Below, piece by piece: positions 1 through 7,747 of a stretch of DNA of 64,000 bases (position 1 is its first letter; every line of letters starts with the position of its first letter). This stretch comes from G963720515 sp963720515 (GTDB lineage Bacteria > Actinomycetota > Thermoleophilia > Gaiellales > Gaiellaceae), in the NCBI GenBank assembly GCA_963720515.1, contig OY970397.1, forward strand, positions 1,984,001 through 2,048,000, given 5' to 3'. A program made the translations under genes and the position numbers. The notes beneath the pieces were generated by a model, which saw only the letters and a list, made by a program, of their open reading frames with translations, did no database searches and was not told the origin of the DNA.

Positions 1-2
1 AC

Positions 3-629
3 CCGGGTGAGGACCTCGGCGCGGCCGCGGCGATCTTCGTCGACTGGCAGTCGTGCTCGGACTCGGGCGAGGAGCTTCTCGACCCGGTGCGCGCGCAGTA
101 CAAGGAGTTCTTCGTCGTGCTCGCGGCGAGCTATCGCGGCGAGCCGGTCACGCGCTGCCCGTTCATGTGGGTCGACCAGGGCATGCCGCTGGTACGGGGG
201 CTCGTCCAGGGGTTCCCGAAGAAGCCGGGCTCGATCTGGATGACGCGGCCCGTGACGGTCGGGCGCGCGGGCCCGCGGCTCGAGCCGGGCGGCCGCTTCG
301 GCGCCTCGCTCGCCGCGAACGACCGGCGCCTTGCCGAGGCGACGCTCACGCTCACCGGGCCGTCCGCGGACGGCCCGACGGTGAACTCGCCGCCGCTCTG
401 GAACACGCGGCTCTTCCCCGCCTGGGAGGAGGGCGGCGAGCCGCTCGTCGAGCATGTGTGGGCGGGCGGCGAGGACCGCGAGATCTCTCCGGTCTGGGAG
501 GGCGATGCGACGCTCTCGCTCTTCGAGGCGCCGGCGGAGGAGCTCGCCGACCTGGCGCCGGTCGAGGTCGGCAAGGGCTTCTGGTTCTCGTTCGGCTACA
601 CGGTGACCGGCGGGCGGCGGGTCGAGTGA
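3..629 (+). CDS. Acetoacetate decarboxylase-family protein (5' partial)
   Basis: The reading frame is open from the first bases, so the start lies upstream and 208 residues are visible. The segment PFMWVDQG followed by LVQGFPKKPGSI resembles the conserved core of the acetoacetate decarboxylase (ADC) superfamily, where a lysine of the GYPKK-like motif takes part in Schiff-base chemistry. The C-terminal strand-rich part ending GFWFSFGYTVTGGRRVE also fits. Its TGA overlaps the GTG start of the next gene by four bases, so it is translationally coupled to a fumarylacetoacetate hydrolase. In such catabolic operons ADC-like proteins are often of unproven substrate; decarboxylation of a beta-keto acid or a related Schiff-base reaction is an inference. 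Confidence 0.75.
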   Translation, partial: PGEDLGAAAAIFVDWQSCSDSGEELLDPVRAQYKEFFVVLAASYRGEPVTRCPFMWVDQGMPLVRGLVQGFPKKPGSIWMTRPVTVGRAGPRLEPGGRFGASLAANDRRLAEATLTLTGPSADGPTVNSPPLWNTRLFPAWEEGGEPLVEHVWAGGEDREISPVWEGDATLSLFEAPAEELADLAPVEVGKGFWFSFGYTVTGGRRVE

Positions 630-1348
630 CGCGCCCGGTCGACCTCGCGCCCACGAAGATCATCGGCGTCCACCTGAGCTACCCGAGCCGCGTCGAGGAG
701 TACGACGCGCAGACGCCGGACGAGCCGTCGTACTTCCTCAAGCCGCCGACGACGCTCGCGCGCCACGGCGACGAGATCGTCCGTCCGCGCGGCTGCCGCT
801 ACCTGAACTACGAGGGCGAGGTCGCCGTCGTCGTGGGCCGGCGGATGAAGCGAGTGTCTCAGGAGGACGCGCTTGGCTACGTCGCCGGCTACGCGCCGGC
901 GAACGACTTCGGCGTCCACGATTTCCGCCACGCCGACCGCGGCTCGATGCTGCGCGTGAAGGGGCAGGACGGCTTCTGTCCTGTAGGGCCCGCTGTCGCG
1001 GGCCCTGACGAGGTCGACCCGGCGGCGCTCGTGCTCCGCACCTTCGTGAACGGCAGGGTCGTGCAGGAAGGCTCGACCGCCGACCTGCTCTGGCCGATCG
1101 CCTACATGCTCGCCGACCTGTCGCGGCTCATCACGCTCGAGCCCGGCGACATCCTCCTCTCGGGGACGCCGGCGAACTCGCGGCCGGTCGAGCCGGGCGA
1201 CACGGTCGAGGTCGAGGTGGACGGTATCGGCCGTCTGTCGAACCGGATCGTCGAGGCGTCCGAGGACCTGCTCGACGTCGGCGTGATGCCGGCGGACTCC
1301 GCGAACGCACGCCATGTCGCACTCGCCGTGCCGGAAGAGACGGTGTGA
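626..1348 (+). CDS. Fumarylacetoacetate hydrolase family protein (HpaG-like)
   Basis: A 240-residue single-domain FAH protein. The metal-binding signature YEGEVAVVVG, the segment NDFGVHDFRH and the C-terminal ITLEPGDILLSGTPAN are all typical. The family comprises hydrolases, decarboxylases and isomerases acting on 2-oxo acids; the 2-hydroxyhepta-2,4-diene-1,7-dioate isomerase or decarboxylase branch is favoured because an HpaE-like dehydrogenase and an extradiol dioxygenase-like protein follow. The GTG start is chosen because it overlaps the upstream stop (GTGA) and begins just before the conserved N-terminus. A 112-base gap carrying a structured element separates it from the next gene. Confidence 0.85.
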   Translation: MTRPVDLAPTKIIGVHLSYPSRVEEYDAQTPDEPSYFLKPPTTLARHGDEIVRPRGCRYLNYEGEVAVVVGRRMKRVSQEDALGYVAGYAPANDFGVHDFRHADRGSMLRVKGQDGFCPVGPAVAGPDEVDPAALVLRTFVNGRVVQEGSTADLLWPIAYMLADLSRLITLEPGDILLSGTPANSRPVEPGDTVEVEVDGIGRLSNRIVEASEDLLDVGVMPADSANARHVALAVPEETV

Positions 1349-1354
1349 ACGAAT

Positions 1355-1460
1355 TGGCACAGAATCGGCACAGAGACGCGCGGATTTCCCCGATAGGCTC
1401 ACAGCGGGTGGCGGGCGGAACACTCCCCACCCAGGGTGGGGATATGGGGCGGAGACGGAC
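1355..1460 (+). repeat. Structured intergenic element, copy A (5' leader of the aldehyde dehydrogenase)
   Basis: This leader resembles a second sequence at 25409-25530. Shared parts, in order, are GGCACAG and ATCGGCAC boxes, TTCCCCGATAG followed by CTC, ACAGCGGG, GGCGGGCGGA and TCCCCACCC. A TAGGCT -10-like box sits at 1394-1399, so the rest would be a 5' UTR of about 55 bases. A perfect 8-bp hairpin is formed by TCCCCACC (1424-1431) and GGTGGGGA (1435-1442) with a CAG loop. In the other copy the arms differ in sequence but still pair. A cis-regulatory or small RNA is an inference; I do not recognise a named family. Confidence 0.55.
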
Positions 1461-2917
1461 ATGACTGCCTCGGCCGCGGCGGTTGTGGCCGGCGTCGAGG
1501 TCTCGCCGGATCACTTCATCGGCGGGGAGCGGGTCTCGTCCTCGCAGACGTTCCCGGACGTGTCGCCGATCGACGAGGCGCACCTGGCCGACATCGCGCG
1601 CGGCGGTGCGGCCGAGGTGGACGCCGCCGTCGCCGCGGCACAGGACGCCTTTCCCGCCTGGGCCGCGCTTGGGCCCGAGGGTCGCGCCAAGCACCTCTTC
1701 GCCGTCGCCGACCTGATCGAGGAGCGGCAGGAGACGCTCGCCGAGGTCGAGACGCTCGACAACGGCTCGCTCCTCGAGGCCAACCGGCTTGCGCCTGATG
1801 GCCCGGGCCGCGCTCAACTTCCGCTTCTTCGCGCAGCTTGCGCTCGACCTCGAGGGCCGCGCCTGGGACGCGAACGGCACCCACTACGCCGTTCGGCGCG
1901 ACCCGTCCGGCGTCGCCGCGCTCATCTCGCCCTGGAACGCGCCGCTCATGCTCGAGACCTGGAAGGTCGGCCCGGCGCTCGCCGCCGGCTGCACCGCGGT
2001 CCTCAAGCCGGCCGAGTGGTCGCCGCTCACCGCGTCGCTCCTCGGCGAGATCGCCCGCGACGCGGGCCTGCCGCCCGGCGTCCTGAACGTCGTCCAGGGG
2101 ATCGGCGAGGAGGCCGGCGCCGCACTCGTCGCGCACCCGGGCCTCGCGCGGATCTCCTTCACCGGCTCGGTCGAGACGGCACGCGAGATCGCCCGCGCGG
2201 CGGCCGCGAACCTGACGCCGGTCTCGTTCGAGCTCGGCGGGAAGAGCCCGTTCCTGGTCTTCGCGGATGCCGACCTCGACCGCGCCGTCGAGACCGCCAC
2301 GTACCAGTACGACAACGCGGGCCAGGTCTGCCTCGCCGGCACGCGGCTCCTCGTGGACGAGGCGATCGCGGACGAGTTCACCGAGCGCTTCCTCGCCGGC
2401 GTCGCGGCACGCAGGCTCGGCGACCCGCGCGACTCCGGACACCGACATCGGCCCGCTCATCACCCGCGAGCACCTGGCGCGCGTGGAGGGCTACGTCGAG
2501 CGCGCCCAGGCCGAGGGTGCGACGCTCGTCACGGGCGGCCGGATCTCCCCGGAGCTCGGTGGCCTCTACTACGAGCCGACGCTCTTCACCGACGTGCGCC
2601 AGGACATGGAGATCGTCCAGCGCGAGGTCTTCGGCCCCGTGCTCACGCTCCAGACGTTTGCGGACGAGGAGGAGGCGATCGCCCTCGCCAACGGCACCGA
2701 GTACGGGCTCACGGCGACCGTCTTCACCCAGGACGACGCCCGCGCGGAGCGGCTCGGCGAGCGGCTCGTCTCCGGCACCACCTGGATCAACTGCTTCTAC
2801 GCGCGCGACCTCGGGGCGCCGTTCGGCGGCGCCAAGGCGTCCGGCATCGGCCGCGAGGGCGGCGAGTGGAGCTTCGACTTCTACGCCGACGTGAAGACCG
2901 TCGCGCGGAGGCCCTGA
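1461..2917 (+). CDS. Aldehyde dehydrogenase, HpaE-like (interrupted by two single-base frameshifts)
   Basis: The coding sequence passes through three frames: frame of the ATG to about 1789, next frame to about 2437, then the third frame to the TGA. Removing one T at 1789-1790 and one G at 2437-2438 gives a 484-residue protein, the usual ALDH length. Visible ALDH motifs are ISPWNAPLMLETWKVGPALAAG, FELGGKSPFLVFADADLD with the general-base glutamate, GQVCLAGTRLL with the catalytic cysteine, EVFGPVL and SGTTWINCF. The segment LNFRFFAQ suggests 5-carboxymethyl-2-hydroxymuconate semialdehyde dehydrogenase. The stop overlaps the next start (TGATG). Sequence error is more likely than decay because both lesions are one-base and nothing else is damaged. 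Confidence 0.85.
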
Positions 2918-3771
2918 TGCCGCCCGGGCTCACCGGCATCCACCACGTCGCGCTCCGCGTCTTCGACCTGGACGAGGCGGGCGAGCGCTGGTCGCGCGAG
3001 TTCGGTCTGACGGTGCGCGAGCGCCGCGACGACCGCGTCTTCCTCGCCTGCGCGTTCGAGGACTACTGCCTCGAGCTCGTCGCGTCCGGCGAGCGGCCCG
3101 GGTTCGACCACGCCGGCTGGCAGCTTGCGCCCGGCGAGGCCGCGGCGGAGCTCCGAGATCCGGACGGCTGGGGCGTCGAGCTCGTCCCGTGGACGGAGCC
3201 GGAGTCGCGTTTCCCGGACGTGGCGCGCCGCAGCAAGGACCTCCCGGCGCTCCATCCGCGCAAGCTCGGCCACGTGAACGTCCTCACCGGGAACGCGGCG
3301 AGCCTCGCCGCGTTCTACATGGACGAGCTCGGCTTCCGGCTCACCGACCGGCTCGGCGACGAGGGCATCTGGCTCCACCTGAACTCCGACCACCACGTGC
3401 TCGCGATGCTCGAGAAGGAGCCGGCGCACTTCCACCATCTCGCCTTCGAGCTGCGCGACATCGGCGAGATGCGGGTCCTGCTCGACCACCTCGCGAAGCA
3501 CGGCCGCTGGGTCGTGTGGGGGCCGGGCCGCCACGGCGTCGCCGCGAGCCTGTTCGCCTACGTGCGCGTGCCCGAGGAGGATCTGATCGTCGAGCTCTAC
3601 GCCGACATGGAGCAGCTCGCCCCGAACCACGAGCCGCGCGACTGGGACGACACGCCGCACTCGTCGAACGTCTGGGGCACGCTGCCGCCGCGCACGTACT
3701 TCCGCTTCGACCCCGAGGCGATCGAGCTCGAGCGGGGCCAATCCGAGGCGCTGGGGCGCACGCCGGGCTGA
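2917..3771 (+). CDS. Extradiol dioxygenase-like VOC protein (HpaD-like)
   Basis: A 284-residue protein with two VOC modules, the architecture of type I extradiol dioxygenases. The N-terminal module starts at GIHHVALRV. The C-terminal module carries the three expected Fe(II) ligands: H119 in KLGHVNVLT, a histidine of HFHHLAFEL (residues 171-179) and E226 in DLIVELYAD. This matches homoprotocatechuate 2,3-dioxygenase and related catechol cleaving enzymes. With the FAH protein and HpaE-like dehydrogenase upstream it suggests meta-cleavage of a dihydroxylated aromatic acid. The start is the ATG overlapping the upstream TGA. The exact substrate cannot be read from sequence. Confidence 0.82.
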   Translation: MPPGLTGIHHVALRVFDLDEAGERWSREFGLTVRERRDDRVFLACAFEDYCLELVASGERPGFDHAGWQLAPGEAAAELRDPDGWGVELVPWTEPESRFPDVARRSKDLPALHPRKLGHVNVLTGNAASLAAFYMDELGFRLTDRLGDEGIWLHLNSDHHVLAMLEKEPAHFHHLAFELRDIGEMRVLLDHLAKHGRWVVWGPGRHGVAASLFAYVRVPEEDLIVELYADMEQLAPNHEPRDWDDTPHSSNVWGTLPPRTYFRFDPEAIELERGQSEALGRTPG

Positions 3772-3773
3772 CC

Positions 3774-4532
3774 ATGAAGCGGCTGTTCGTCATCGCGTGT
3801 CTGGCGGCCGGGCTGGCTGCGCCATCCACGGCGCTCGCCGCGCCCGACTGGGACGCCAACGTCGCCGCCGCGACGCGCTACGCGAACTCCCGCTCCGGCG
3901 TCGAGTCGTTCGCCGTCATCGATGGCGGCGGGCAGATCCACGCGCGCTTCCCCGACCGGGCGAACGACTGCGCGAGCACGATCAAGGCCATGCTGCTCGT
4001 GGCGTACCTGAACCAGTCGTCCGTGCGCGACCGCGCGCTCACGAGCTCGGACCGCGGGCTGCTCGAGCCGATGATCCGCTGGTCGGCGAACGATCCCGCG
4101 ACGTCGATCTTCAACAGCCTCGGGCCGGGCCCAATCAACGACGTCGCGCGCCGCGCCGGCATGCGCCACTTCACGCTCTCCTCGTCCTGGGGCCTGTCGG
4201 ACATCACCGCACGCGACCAGGCGCGGTTCTTCCGCCACATCGACTGGCTGATCCCGAAGCGGCACCGCGCCTACGCGCTCCAGCTCCTGGGGAGCGTGAT
4301 CTCGTCCCAGCGCTGGGGCATCCCGCGCGCGACGCCGCCCACGTTCCACCCCTACTTCAAGGGCGGCTGGCTCCCGCGCTCGGACGGCTGGATCACGAAC
4401 CAGGTCGCGCTCCTGACGAAGGGCGGCCGGCGGATCTCGCTCGCGATCCTGACGCGCGCGAACCCGAGCTTCGAGTACGGCCAGGCGACCATCCAGGGGA
4501 TCGCCGCGCGGCTGCTTCGCGGCGTCGAGTAA
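3774..4532 (+). CDS. Secreted serine hydrolase, class A beta-lactamase-like
   Basis: 252 residues with a clear signal peptide (MKR, a hydrophobic core to about residue 20, cleavage near ALA/AP). The exported part has a serine beta-lactamase/transpeptidase fold signature: S68-T-I-K71 as SxxK, SAN at 104-106 in the position of the SDN triad, and a KGG segment near residue 201 in the position of KTG. The class A omega-loop glutamate is not obvious, so true beta-lactamase activity is uncertain; many actinobacterial homologues are annotated only as serine hydrolases. It begins two bases after the dioxygenase stop, without a strong ribosome site. Confidence 0.75.
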   Translation: MKRLFVIACLAAGLAAPSTALAAPDWDANVAAATRYANSRSGVESFAVIDGGGQIHARFPDRANDCASTIKAMLLVAYLNQSSVRDRALTSSDRGLLEPMIRWSANDPATSIFNSLGPGPINDVARRAGMRHFTLSSSWGLSDITARDQARFFRHIDWLIPKRHRAYALQLLGSVISSQRWGIPRATPPTFHPYFKGGWLPRSDGWITNQVALLTKGGRRISLAILTRANPSFEYGQATIQGIAARLLRGVE

Positions 4533-4552
4533 GGCAGGATGTCGGCGTGTCC

Positions 4553-5878
4553 ATGACCGCTGAGCAGCGGGTCGCGCGGGTGCACGACGAAGGCGTCGAG
4601 CGCGTCCGGATCCACTTCACCGACCTGCTCGGCGTCTCGCGGAACAAGGTCGTCCCGGCCGCGCTCCTCGACGAGCTCTGCGAGGACGGGATGAACGTCT
4701 CAGCCGGCGCCTTCTGCGTCGATCACGCGGGCGAGGTGATCGAGGGCACCGGGCTCGGCCCCGAGGTCGACTTCCGCGACGCGCAGATCGTCCCCGACCT
4801 CGAGACGCTCACGCTCGCGCCGTGGGAGCGCGGCACGGCGATCGTCATCGGCGACGTCGTCTTCGAGGGCGAGCCGCTCGCCGCATCGCCGCGCCAGCTC
4901 CTGAAGCGCGCCGTCGCGGAGCTCGAGCAGCGCTCGCTCCGCGCGGTCGCCGGGCACGAGCTCGAGTTCTATCTCCTGCGCCGAACCGAGACCGGCTTCG
5001 AGCAGTACGCGAAGCAGCCGGGGATGGTCTACACGCAGTCGCCGAGCGTGGACGCCGAGGGCGTCCTGCGCAAGATGGAGGACGCGGTGCGCGCGATGGG
5101 CCTCCCGTACGTCGCGTCGAACCAGGAGTTCTCCGGCTCGCAGTGGGAGATCAACCTGCGCCACGACGACGCGGTCCGGGCGGCCGACGACGCGCACCTC
5201 TTCAAGCTCGCCGTCAAGGAGATCGCCGCGCAGGCGGGGCTCGTCGCAACGTTCATGGGCAAGCCGATCCAGGAGCTCGGCACCTCGGGCTACCACCTCC
5301 ACCTGTCGCTCTGGAACGAGGACGGGTCGAACGCGTTCGACGACCCGGACGGCGCCGACGGGCTCTCCGACGTCTGCCGCCGCTTCCTCGCCGGGCAGCT
5401 CGAGCACGCCCGCGGGATGACGGCGATCGTTGCGCCGACCATCAACGCCTACAAGCGGTTTCTCGCGCAGGCGTTCGGCCCGTGGAACGTGACGTGGGGC
5501 CACGACAACCGGACGGTCTACGCGCGCATCCCGCGCGAGCGCGGCAAGGCCACGCGGATCGAGAACCGCGCCGGCGACGGGGCCGCGAATCCCTACCTCA
5601 GCTCCGCGGCGATGCTCTACGCCGGGATCGACGGGCTCGACCGCGAGCTCGATCCGGGCGCGGGCGTGGACGGGATCGCCTACGAGCTCGACGACAGGCC
5701 GCTCGTGCCGTTCTCGCTCGGCGAGGCGCTCGACGCGCTCGAGGCCGACACCCGCTTCTGTGAGATGCTCGGCCCGGAGTTCGTCAAGGCGTTCGTGGCC
5801 ATGAAGCGGAGCGAGGTGGATCGCTTCGCGCGCGCGGTCACGGACTGGGAGCTGAAGGAGTACGCCAATGCCCTCTGA
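4553..5878 (+). CDS. Glutamine synthetase family ligase (probable gamma-glutamyl-amine ligase type)
   Basis: 441 residues covering both GS domains: N-terminal beta-grasp and the catalytic domain with GHELEFYLL, NQEFSGSQWEINLRH, GTSGYHLHLSLW, NAYKRF and ENRAGDGAANPYL. Active-site positions for metal and ATP are kept, but the ammonium/phosphate-loop regions differ from classical GlnA and there is no adenylylation-type C-terminus. This is typical of the GlnA3/GlnA4/PuuA-like group that glutamylates polyamines or other amines. An alternative GTG six bases upstream (4547) is better spaced from an AGGA motif at 4536. The small gene that follows starts inside its 3' end. Confidence 0.85.
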   Translation: MTAEQRVARVHDEGVERVRIHFTDLLGVSRNKVVPAALLDELCEDGMNVSAGAFCVDHAGEVIEGTGLGPEVDFRDAQIVPDLETLTLAPWERGTAIVIGDVVFEGEPLAASPRQLLKRAVAELEQRSLRAVAGHELEFYLLRRTETGFEQYAKQPGMVYTQSPSVDAEGVLRKMEDAVRAMGLPYVASNQEFSGSQWEINLRHDDAVRAADDAHLFKLAVKEIAAQAGLVATFMGKPIQELGTSGYHLHLSLWNEDGSNAFDDPDGADGLSDVCRRFLAGQLEHARGMTAIVAPTINAYKRFLAQAFGPWNVTWGHDNRTVYARIPRERGKATRIENRAGDGAANPYLSSAAMLYAGIDGLDRELDPGAGVDGIAYELDDRPLVPFSLGEALDALEADTRFCEMLGPEFVKAFVAMKRSEVDRFARAVTDWELKEYANAL

Positions 5879-6091
5879 GCCGTCCTTCTCACGCGACATC
5901 TCGCCCCTCTTCCGCGACGCCGACGTCGAGGCGATGGAGTGGGCCTTCGACCTGCGCTCCTACGAGTCGGTCCGCGAGAACGCGGAACACATCTACGAAC
6001 GGGTCGAGAACGGCTCGATGCCGTGCGACGAGAAGTGGCCTGCGGAGCGCGTCGAGGTCTTCCGCGCCTGGATGAGCGGGCTACCCGCTAG
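5868..6091 (+). CDS. Small conserved protein of unknown function; 3' end uncertain
   Basis: The ATG overlaps the last eleven bases of the GS-like gene in another frame. About 70 residues read SFSRDISPLFRD, then MEWAFDLRSYE, GSMPCDEKWPAE and FRAWM, a pattern I associate with a widespread 75-90 residue actinobacterial protein of unknown function. After RAWMSG the frame does not stop where relatives do and runs on through intergenic sequence into the following lipoprotein. A TAG lies in another frame at 6089-6091, so one missing base near 6078-6080 would end it there. The assigned 3' end rests on that inference. Translational coupling to the GS-like ligase suggests shared expression. Confidence 0.55.
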
Positions 6092-6107
6092 GAGGGTTTG
6101 GCGGAAT

Positions 6108-6190
6108 AAGCCTGTGCCGCCCGGCCGCGCTGGACGGCGCGAGGCGGCCTCGGTCGCGCCCTGGTACGAACGCGAGTTGCTCCGTGCCGT
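6108..6190. repeat. Dispersed nested-hairpin intergenic element, copy 1
   Basis: This sequence is about 80 percent alike, by eye, to 51611-51710. Shared blocks are AAGCCT, GCCGC, GGCCGCGCTG, ACGGCGCGAGG, CTCGGTCGCGCCC and GGTACGAACGCGA. Here GAGG and CCTC form a short hairpin and TCGCG with CGCGA closes a second stem. The long open frame running through it is not a gene: it has no resemblance to a protein and joins two unrelated coding sequences. Confidence 0.55.
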
Positions 6191-6292
6191 GTGTCTGGAC
6201 GCGGAGCGCCCGTGCGACGAGGGTTACCCAAGCGTAGATCAGTTTTCCGAACGCGCGCGGGCCAACGAATCGGAGGAGGCGTCCCACGAGTC

Positions 6293-7331
6293 GTGTGGAG
6301 GAGCGTGGCCCTCGCGTGCGCGGTGCTTTGCGGCGGCCGGCTGCAGCGGCGGACCGGCGTCGACCGGCGCCTCGTCCGTGTCGCCGGCGCCGACCGCCAC
6401 GCAGCCTGAGCCGGAGTCGGCCGCTCCGGTCGAGAGCAAGCTTCCAGGCGCCGAGGCGTACGAGACCTGCGCCGCGGGCGGCGACTACTGGCCGACGATG
6501 GTCGTCGCGGCGACGGGCTCGACGATCTGGGTCGCGTGCAAGGAGGAGTCGCGCCTCGTCCCGCACGACGCCGCGACGGGTGCGATGGGGGAGGAGGTTG
6601 CGCTCGACGCGCAGCCGGTCGCGGTCGTCGCGGGCTTCGACTCGCTGTGGGCGCTCGACACTGACGGGACCCTGTACCGCATCGACCCGGACTCCGGCGA
6701 GATCGCGAGCCGAATCGACGTCGCCGCGAGCGCGCCCTACAACCTCTGGACCGGCGCGGGCTCCGTCTGGACGATCGACGATGCGACGGGCGAGGTGATC
6801 CGCGTCTCGCCCGAGACCGAGAAGGTCGTCGCGCGCGTCGCGGTCGGCGACGGCCCGGCGGACATGGTCTTCTCGGGCACGAGCGCCTGGGTGGCGAACC
6901 ACCGCGACCTCAAGCTGGTGCACATCGACACCCGGACGAACAAGGCGCGGACGCTCACCACGCTCCGCGGAACCGGCGCGCCCGAACGGCTTGCCCTGCT
7001 CGGCGGCAGCCTGTGGGTGACCGGTCGCGGCACCGACCTCCTGAAGCTGAACCCGTCCACGGGCCGGGTTCTCCAGACCGTGAATCTCGACGTGAGCGGG
7101 ATCGACGTCGTCGCGGCCGACGGTGCGCTCTGGGTGCCGACGCGCAGCGCGGAGATCGACGCGAGCGGCTTCCCGACCGCCTCCGACCTGAAGCGGGTCA
7201 CCGCGGACGGCGCGGTCGAGAGCGTGACGCCGACGGAGCCGTTCGACGTCCACGGCCTCGTCGCGGACGAGACCTCGCTCTGGATCGCCGACACGACCGA
7301 GGGCGTGCTGTACCGGCTGCCGTTGAGCTAG
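6293..7331 (+). CDS. Beta-propeller lipoprotein (YncE/NHL-like; one frameshift in the signal peptide)
   Basis: The N-terminus VWRSVALACAVL is in one frame and the lipobox LAAAGC plus the mature protein in another. Removing one T from the TTT at 6327-6329 joins them into a perfect lipoprotein signal peptide and a 345-residue protein. A strong GGAGGAGG ribosome site at 6272-6279 precedes the chosen GTG. The mature part has a Ser/Pro/Thr-rich linker and then repeated blades such as GSTIWVACKE, DSLWALDTDGTLYRID, GSVWTIDD, TSAWVANHRD, GSLWVTGRG and TSLWIADTTEGVLYRL, the W-containing repeats of seven-bladed propellers. A surface-anchored binding or scaffold role is likely; the ligand is unknown. 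Confidence 0.75.
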
Positions 7332-7747
7332 CCGAGGCGCGTCGAGCCGTCGTCCTCGATCGTCCAGTGCGGGTTGTGCGCAACCTCCCACGGGTGGCCG
7401 TCGGGGTCGACGAAGACGCCCGAGTAGCCGCCCCAGAAGGTCTCGGCGCCGTGGCGCGGGATCTCCGCGCCCGCCTCTTCGGCCTCCGCGATCACCGCGT
7501 CCACCTCGGCCGGCGAGCGGACGTTGTGCGCGAGCGTCACGCCGCCCCAGCCGCCCGAGTCCGTGACCCCGGAGTCCTCCTCGAGCGACCCGCGCGACCA
7601 GAGCGCGAGGATCATCCCGCCGGACTGGAAGAAGACGACGTCGTCGGCGGGCGCCGCACCGGTCTTCCACCCGAGCGCCTCGTAGAACGCGCGCGACCGC
7701 TCGAGGTCGCGCACCCCGAGCGTCACGAGCGAGAGCCGCTGCTCCAT
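7328..7747 (-). CDS. VOC family protein (glyoxalase/bleomycin resistance fold)
   Basis: 139 residues with one VOC module pair: VTLGVRDLERSRAFYEALGW at the start and GYSGVFVDPDGHPWEVAHNP at the end, the latter holding the usual C-terminal metal-site glutamate. The N-terminal His or Gln metal ligand is not obvious (VTLGV), so it may not be a metalloenzyme. Its ATG overlaps the stop of the upstream FAH-family gene, with which it forms a two-gene operon. Its 3' end overlaps the lipoprotein gene on the other strand by four bases. No substrate can be assigned. Confidence 0.8.
   Translation of the reverse strand: MEQRLSLVTLGVRDLERSRAFYEALGWKTGAAPADDVVFFQSGGMILALWSRGSLEEDSGVTDSGGWGGVTLAHNVRSPAEVDAVIAEAEEAGAEIPRHGAETFWGGYSGVFVDPDGHPWEVAHNPHWTIEDDGSTRLG

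Noticed and set aside
1355..1460. Assignment of the leader to a known riboswitch (ZTP, cobalamin, TPP, c-di-AMP) or the actinobacterial 6C RNA
   Set aside because: None of their conserved core sequences as I know them can be aligned; only a GC-rich hairpin is in common.
6080..6292. Reading the small protein and the beta-propeller as one fused protein
   Set aside because: The propeller has its own ribosome site and lipobox signal peptide once one base is removed, and the joining sequence is the dispersed repeat element.
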